From an uncultured Porphyromonadaceae bacterium (GTDB lineage Bacteria > Bacteroidota > Bacteroidia > Bacteroidales > Muribaculaceae): DNA of 32,492 nt. The notes beneath the pieces were generated by a model, which saw nothing but the letters and a program-made list of their open reading frames with translations, was not told the origin of the DNA and searched no databases. Below are positions 30,351 through 32,492 of this stretch, piece by piece (the stretch's first letter is position 1; the number at the start of each line of letters is the position of its first letter). Position numbers and translations under genes: made by a program. The stretch lies in assembly GCA_947178245.1 (NCBI GenBank), contig CAMWXO010000003.1, positions 1 through 32,492 of the forward strand. Direction: 5' to 3'.

Positions 30351-31466
30351 ATGGAATACTTAGACTTCGGCACAGACCTCGTCAGCTGCCGCGTCTCCTT
30401 GTTTCACGGCAACCGGGGGGAGGCGCATGCTGTGATAACCCCCGCTCCCGGGCATGGCTCCCCGCTATCGGAGATCGAAGCAGTCTCGGGCGCCGCGGCA
30501 GACGTGGCGGCAAGGCTCGGGATGCAGCCCGTATTCATGCGCTGGATGCTCAGCGACGTCACCAATCAGGCCGGACTCATTCCTGACGGCCCCGCATGCG
30601 CACGGAGCATCATACAGCAATCCCCGCTCTGCGGCTCACGGGCATCGCTGCTCTTGATGCTTGAGCAAGACCCCGGCCTCGTTGAAATCGGGCCCGGAAT
30701 CTGGAAAGACAATCACGGACGCATACGCATGGGCGACGACGACACGGTGGAATGCGCCGACTCCGCCACCATGACGCGCCGCTATCTCCTGAATCTTGAC
30801 AATGCCCTCCGGAAGGAAGGGGGCTCACTTGCCGATAACTGCCTGCGCACATGGTTTTTCGTGCGCGACATAGACAATAACTATGCCGGACTGGTGCAGG
30901 CGCGCAATGAAGTCTTCGCCGGCATCGGCCTTACCCCGGAGACTCATTTCATAGCCTCCACCGGAATTGCCGGCCAGAGTCGTCAACCGCAGCGCCTCGT
31001 GGCATTCAACGCCTTCGCCGACCTCGGCGTAGAAAGCCGGCAGATAAGATATCTCACCGCAAAATCGCACCTCAGCCCCACGTATGACTACGGCGTGGCT
31101 TTCGAGCGCGGCACCGCCGTGGACTATGCCGACCGCCGGCACGTATATATCTCGGGCACCGCGAGCATCAATAATCGCGGAGAAATCGTGTGCCCCGGTG
31201 ACATAGCCGGCCAGACAGAACGTATGCTCGAGAATATCGGTATGCTGCTTGAAGAAGCCGGATGCGGCGCTGAAGATCTCGCCCACCTCATAGTATATCT
31301 GAGAGACATCGCCGATTTCCACACCGTCAGCGACATATTCTCACGCCGCTTCCCTCACGTGCCTGCAGCCATAGTGCTGGCTCCAGTATGCCGTCCGGGA
31401 TGGCTTGTAGAGACGGAGTGCATGGCAATAAAGGGAATATCCCTCCCGGAATATGATGCTTACTGA
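30351..31466 (+). CDS. Rid-family protein, chorismatase (FkbO/Hyg5)-like architecture
   Basis: A 371-residue cytoplasmic protein. The C-terminal half (about 160-371) reads as a YjgF/Rid-like fold. It includes TWFFVRDIDNNYAGLVQARNEVF, the RHVYISGTASINNRGEIVCPGDIAGQTERMLENI segment that matches the Rid core, and a final VETECMAIKG. Long Rid proteins with an extra N-terminal part resemble chorismatases, but I cannot confirm chorismate-binding residues. It stands alone, divergent from the PUL across a 197-base gap. The ATG at 30351 is the first one fitting the frame. Function is undecided between chorismate hydrolysis, another isochorismate-type reaction and imine deamination. Confidence 0.7.
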   Translation: MEYLDFGTDLVSCRVSLFHGNRGEAHAVITPAPGHGSPLSEIEAVSGAAADVAARLGMQPVFMRWMLSDVTNQAGLIPDGPACARSIIQQSPLCGSRASLLLMLEQDPGLVEIGPGIWKDNHGRIRMGDDDTVECADSATMTRRYLLNLDNALRKEGGSLADNCLRTWFFVRDIDNNYAGLVQARNEVFAGIGLTPETHFIASTGIAGQSRQPQRLVAFNAFADLGVESRQIRYLTAKSHLSPTYDYGVAFERGTAVDYADRRHVYISGTASINNRGEIVCPGDIAGQTERMLENIGMLLEEAGCGAEDLAHLIVYLRDIADFHTVSDIFSRRFPHVPAAIVLAPVCRPGWLVETECMAIKGISLPEYDAY

Positions 31467-31568
31467 ATTCAGCCAACCCGTCTTTCTGCTCCATCTCTCG
31501 CTCGTCATCATCGCCGCTGGCAGTGATCGCTAAGCGGCCGACATGGCGCTGCCTGCAAAACCATTATA
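31467..31568. other. non-coding gap after the Rid-like gene
   Basis: No gene seen. A 6-bp inverted repeat GCCGCT (31513-31518) / AGCGGC (31533-31538) with a 14-base loop could be a weak terminator for the Rid-like gene. There is no T-run. Confidence 0.25.
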
Positions 31569-31600
31569 TTTGGATATTTCAGAAATAATACCTATCTTTG
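31569..31600 (+). promoter_or_regulatory. Bacteroides-type promoter of the second mntA-hepT pair
   Basis: A perfect TTTG (31569-31572), a 20-bp spacer and a perfect TATCTTTG (31593-31600). Start near 31604. The leader to the ATG at 31695 would be about 90 bases and includes two small stems, ATCGG / CCGAT and GATGC / GCATC. Confidence 0.65.
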
Positions 31601-31694
31601 CATCGGCAGCCCGATAGCAGATGCTCTTGCCTGCATCGGAATGCGCATACATCTGAAGAATGCAATTGTCAATCTCACCGATAGTCCCGATAAT

Positions 31695-32003
31695 ATGAAC
31701 AAGACAATAATCGACATGATCCCTGCCATAAGGAATTATTTCCGCGATAAGCCCGTCTCGAGAGCATGGCTGTTCGGATCATTCTCGCGTGGAGAAGAAA
31801 CCCCGGCAAGCGATATAGACATTCTCGTGGACTATGACGAGTCTAAGGGTATCGTGTCTCTGCTCAAAATCGGAGGTATGCTCATGGAGCTCTCTCATCT
31901 ACTTGGGCGGCGTGTTGACCTCGTAGAGTCAGATGGGCTGAAAGAGTTTGCACGTGCGTCAGTCGACCAAGATAAGATTCTGATTTATGAGAGAGACCGT
32001 TAA
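31695..32003 (+). CDS. mntA: MntA-like nucleotidyltransferase antitoxin (second pair)
   Basis: A 102-residue minimal nucleotidyltransferase with a complete GSx10DxD motif: Gly28-Ser29 in FGSFSRGE, then Asp40 and Asp42 in SDIDILVDY. The RRVDLVES segment gives the usual third acidic position. I start at the ATG at 31695, which leaves the normal short N-terminal helix before the motif. An in-frame ATG at 31641 would add 18 residues with no family counterpart, though it too lies downstream of the promoter. It overlaps hepT by 17 bases. By family it AMPylates and silences the HEPN partner. Confidence 0.82.
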   Translation: MNKTIIDMIPAIRNYFRDKPVSRAWLFGSFSRGEETPASDIDILVDYDESKGIVSLLKIGGMLMELSHLLGRRVDLVESDGLKEFARASVDQDKILIYERDR

Positions 32004-32343
32004 GGATTCCGGAAGAATCCGCCACATGCTCGATGCCGCCCGCATCCTGGCAGAAGAAGCACCTAAACACTCTTTAGACTCAGTACGCGACGACCGAATA
32101 TTATTCTTCGGGCTTGCCAAATTGATAGAAATTATTGGAGAAGCGGCCTATAAGCTTACGAAAGAATTCCAAGCCGTACATAATGAATTGCCATGGGACG
32201 CTATCATAGGGATGCGACACGTGATGGTGCATGACTATTATACAATGAGTGCCGGGAAGATTTGGGCCACTATTGAGTCTGACATTCCGGCGATGATTCC
32301 TGTGCTTGAAAAATATCTCGAGCAGTTTGACTCAGAAAATTGA
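31987..32343 (+). CDS. hepT: HepT-like HEPN toxin (second pair)
   Basis: A 118-residue helical HEPN protein. The RX4HXY motif is present as RHVMVHDY (Arg77, His82, Tyr84), with a further Tyr at 85. The preceding LIEIIGEAAYKLTKEF and LPWDAIIGM segments are typical of HepT. It shares the overall pattern with the HepT at 3305-3703, but the sequences differ in most positions, so the two pairs are not a recent duplication. Gene overlap with mntA supports joint expression. Expected to be an RNase toxin; target unknown. Confidence 0.82.
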   Translation: MRETVKDSGRIRHMLDAARILAEEAPKHSLDSVRDDRILFFGLAKLIEIIGEAAYKLTKEFQAVHNELPWDAIIGMRHVMVHDYYTMSAGKIWATIESDIPAMIPVLEKYLEQFDSEN

Positions 32344-32400
32344 CCATATAGCTCCGGTAAAGACCTTCCCAATCAGAAAAGTTCAAGCTGAGACGATTCC

Positions 32401-32488
32401 CTCTCCGCCTCGCTCAAGCTAAGGCTCAATTCTCGATTATTGAGAGATTAGGGACGCTACTCCGGGGGGAGTGAGCGAGACGGGGGAG
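32401..32488. repeat. long imperfect inverted repeat with internal hairpin at the window edge
   Basis: A left arm (32401-32416, ending CCTCGCTCA) pairs with a right arm (32472-32488, beginning TGAGCGAG) over about 15 of 17 positions, counting two G-T pairs. The 55-base loop holds a second perfect stem, CTCAAT (32425-32430) with ATTGAG (32439-32444). No open frame of note. The region 32344-32400 before it shows nothing I recognise. Confidence 0.45.
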
Positions 32489-32492
32489 CTGC

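Noticed and set aside
1..32492. CRISPR array, tRNA, rRNA, insertion sequence or integrase genes
   Set aside because: I found no spaced repeat array, no cloverleaf-like segment, no rRNA-like sequence and no transposase or recombinase motif in any real gene.

Overview
The window comes from a Bacteroidota genome, most likely order Bacteroidales. Three things support this: SusC/SusD-type glycan uptake genes, lipoproteins with acidic residues right after the lipobox cysteine, and several promoters of the Bacteroides type (a -33 TTTG-like box, 20 bp, then TAnnTTTG). The GC-rich core would fit Muribaculaceae or a relative, but the family cannot be fixed from sequence alone.

Layout. (a) 1-4110 is visibly AT-rich and accessory. 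It holds the tail of an unknown gene, a secreted transglutaminase-like protein, a three-gene operon with a DUF3990 (ADP-ribosyltransferase-like) protein between two small partner proteins, a lone minimal nucleotidyltransferase, and a MntA/HepT toxin-antitoxin pair. (b) 4633-10100 (+) is an envelope operon: a DUF2723/GT117-type membrane glycosyltransferase, a NodB-type polysaccharide deacetylase and meso-diaminopimelate dehydrogenase. It ends in a strong hairpin. (c) 10177-13161 holds a secreted protein of unknown role (-), and divergently from it coaE plus a DUF4886 SGNH-like lipoprotein (+). (d) 13150-30153 (-) is a ten-gene polysaccharide utilisation locus for linear beta-mannan or glucomannan. 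In transcription order it reads SusC, SusD, two IPT-domain surface glycan-binding proteins, a surface GH26 mannanase, GH94 cellobiose phosphorylase, a second GH26, GH130 mannosylglucose phosphorylase, a GPH-family sugar transporter and cellobiose 2-epimerase. (e) 30351-32343 (+) holds a Rid/chorismatase-like protein and a second MntA/HepT pair. The window ends inside an unexplained inverted repeat.

How the PUL should work (inference from families): the surface lipoprotein GH26 and the binding proteins cut and capture the polymer, SusCD imports oligosaccharides, the second GH26 reduces them to disaccharides, and the GPH transporter moves these into the cytoplasm. There the epimerase turns reducing-end mannose into glucose. 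GH130 then phosphorolyses Man-Glc and GH94 phosphorolyses Glc-Glc, so all four possible disaccharides are covered without a hydrolase. No alpha-galactosidase, beta-mannosidase or local regulator is present.

The least explained parts are the DUF3990 operon, the tandem C-terminal modules of the larger binding protein, the palindrome between the divergent promoters near 11560, and the structured sequence at the right edge.
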